A stretch of 13,261 nucleotides of DNA from an uncultured Collinsella sp. (GTDB lineage: Bacteria; Actinomycetota; Coriobacteriia; Coriobacteriales; Coriobacteriaceae), in NCBI GenBank assembly GCA_902464035.1, contig CABQHT010000054.1, positions 1 through 13,261 on the forward strand. The letters are read 5' to 3'. A program made the translations under genes and the position numbers. The notes below the pieces were generated by a model, which saw only the letters and a list, made by a program, of their open reading frames with translations, searched no databases and was not told the origin of the DNA. Below are positions 13,121 through 13,261 of this stretch, one piece after another. How positions within the stretch are numbered: position 1 is the stretch's first letter; the number at the start of each line of letters is the position of its first letter.

Positions 13121-13261
13121 TCAGGGTGGGTCCCCACTCGACGTGCATTTTTTGGAGTATTCTGCGGCGCAAAGTCCCAAATACGGCCCATGGCACCTCA
13201 TTTGCCCCGTGCGCCGTGCTTGATTGGCACAAAGAAGGGCCTTTGATGGCAAAATCCGCCA
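13121..13261 (-). other. Open frame running in from the right edge, unknown (possible 3' end or repeat remnant)
   Basis: On the minus strand one frame stays open from the window edge to a TGA at 13121-13123, 46 codons ending in AEYSKKCTSSGDPP. It could be the tail of an upstream gene or a non-coding or dispersed-repeat segment; cysteines are frequent and the composition is unlike the enzymes of this locus. No ribosome site or start could be judged. The stretch 13050-13120 between it and the activator-like element holds only a small hairpin (CTATG/CATAG at 13099-13112) and nothing else I recognise. Confidence 0.25.

Noticed and set aside
1..13261. CRISPR array, tRNA/rRNA gene or insertion sequence
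   Set aside because: No regularly spaced identical repeats, cloverleaf-like segments or transposase-like frames were seen; the spaced motifs are regulatory sites at three promoters.

Overview
The window reads as a chromosomal pectin/galacturonate utilisation locus from a GC-rich, gut-type bacterium. Gene content, protein style and codon use suggest a Coriobacteriia member such as Collinsella, but that is an impression from the sequence and no marker gene here proves it. Every gene I can support lies on the minus strand, so the locus reads right to left. It forms three apparent transcription units, each starting at a promoter with a shared set of DNA sites.

Unit 1 (about 13050 down to 8224) is uxaC-uxaB-uxaA. 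It encodes glucuronate/galacturonate isomerase, tagaturonate reductase and altronate dehydratase, which take D-galacturonate to 2-keto-3-deoxygluconate (KDG). A strong hairpin terminator closes it.

Unit 2 (about 8100 down to 1608) starts with a GPH-family sugar symporter. It continues with a GH28 polygalacturonase-type hydrolase, a large two-domain protein joining a CE8 pectin methylesterase to an alpha/beta-hydrolase esterase, and a small SGNH esterase. Intrinsic terminator-like hairpins sit after the transporter and after the GH28 gene, so expression within the unit is probably stepped down.

Unit 3 (about 1620 to the left edge) starts with a GH105 unsaturated galacturonyl hydrolase, followed almost without a gap by the start of a TIM-barrel sugar isomerase/epimerase that is cut by the window edge.

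None of the four carbohydrate-active proteins has a recognisable signal peptide. The simplest reading is that esterified oligogalacturonides are imported whole by the symporter, stripped of methyl and acetyl groups in the cytoplasm, hydrolysed by GH28 and GH105, and fed as galacturonate into UxaCBA. KDG kinase, KDPG aldolase, KduI/KduD and any regulator gene are not in the window.

The regulatory DNA is the most distinctive part. Seven copies of a LacI-type operator, all containing GGTGAACGTT in the same orientation, sit at the three promoters: a pair at each, 38-42 bp apart centre to centre, plus one distal copy at 8166. About 22 bp beyond each pair lies a second conserved element, two direct AACGG repeats exactly 21 bp apart, which looks like an AraC-type activator site. 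The right edge (about 13050-13261) holds only an open frame of unknown meaning; I see no RNA gene, CRISPR array or insertion sequence.
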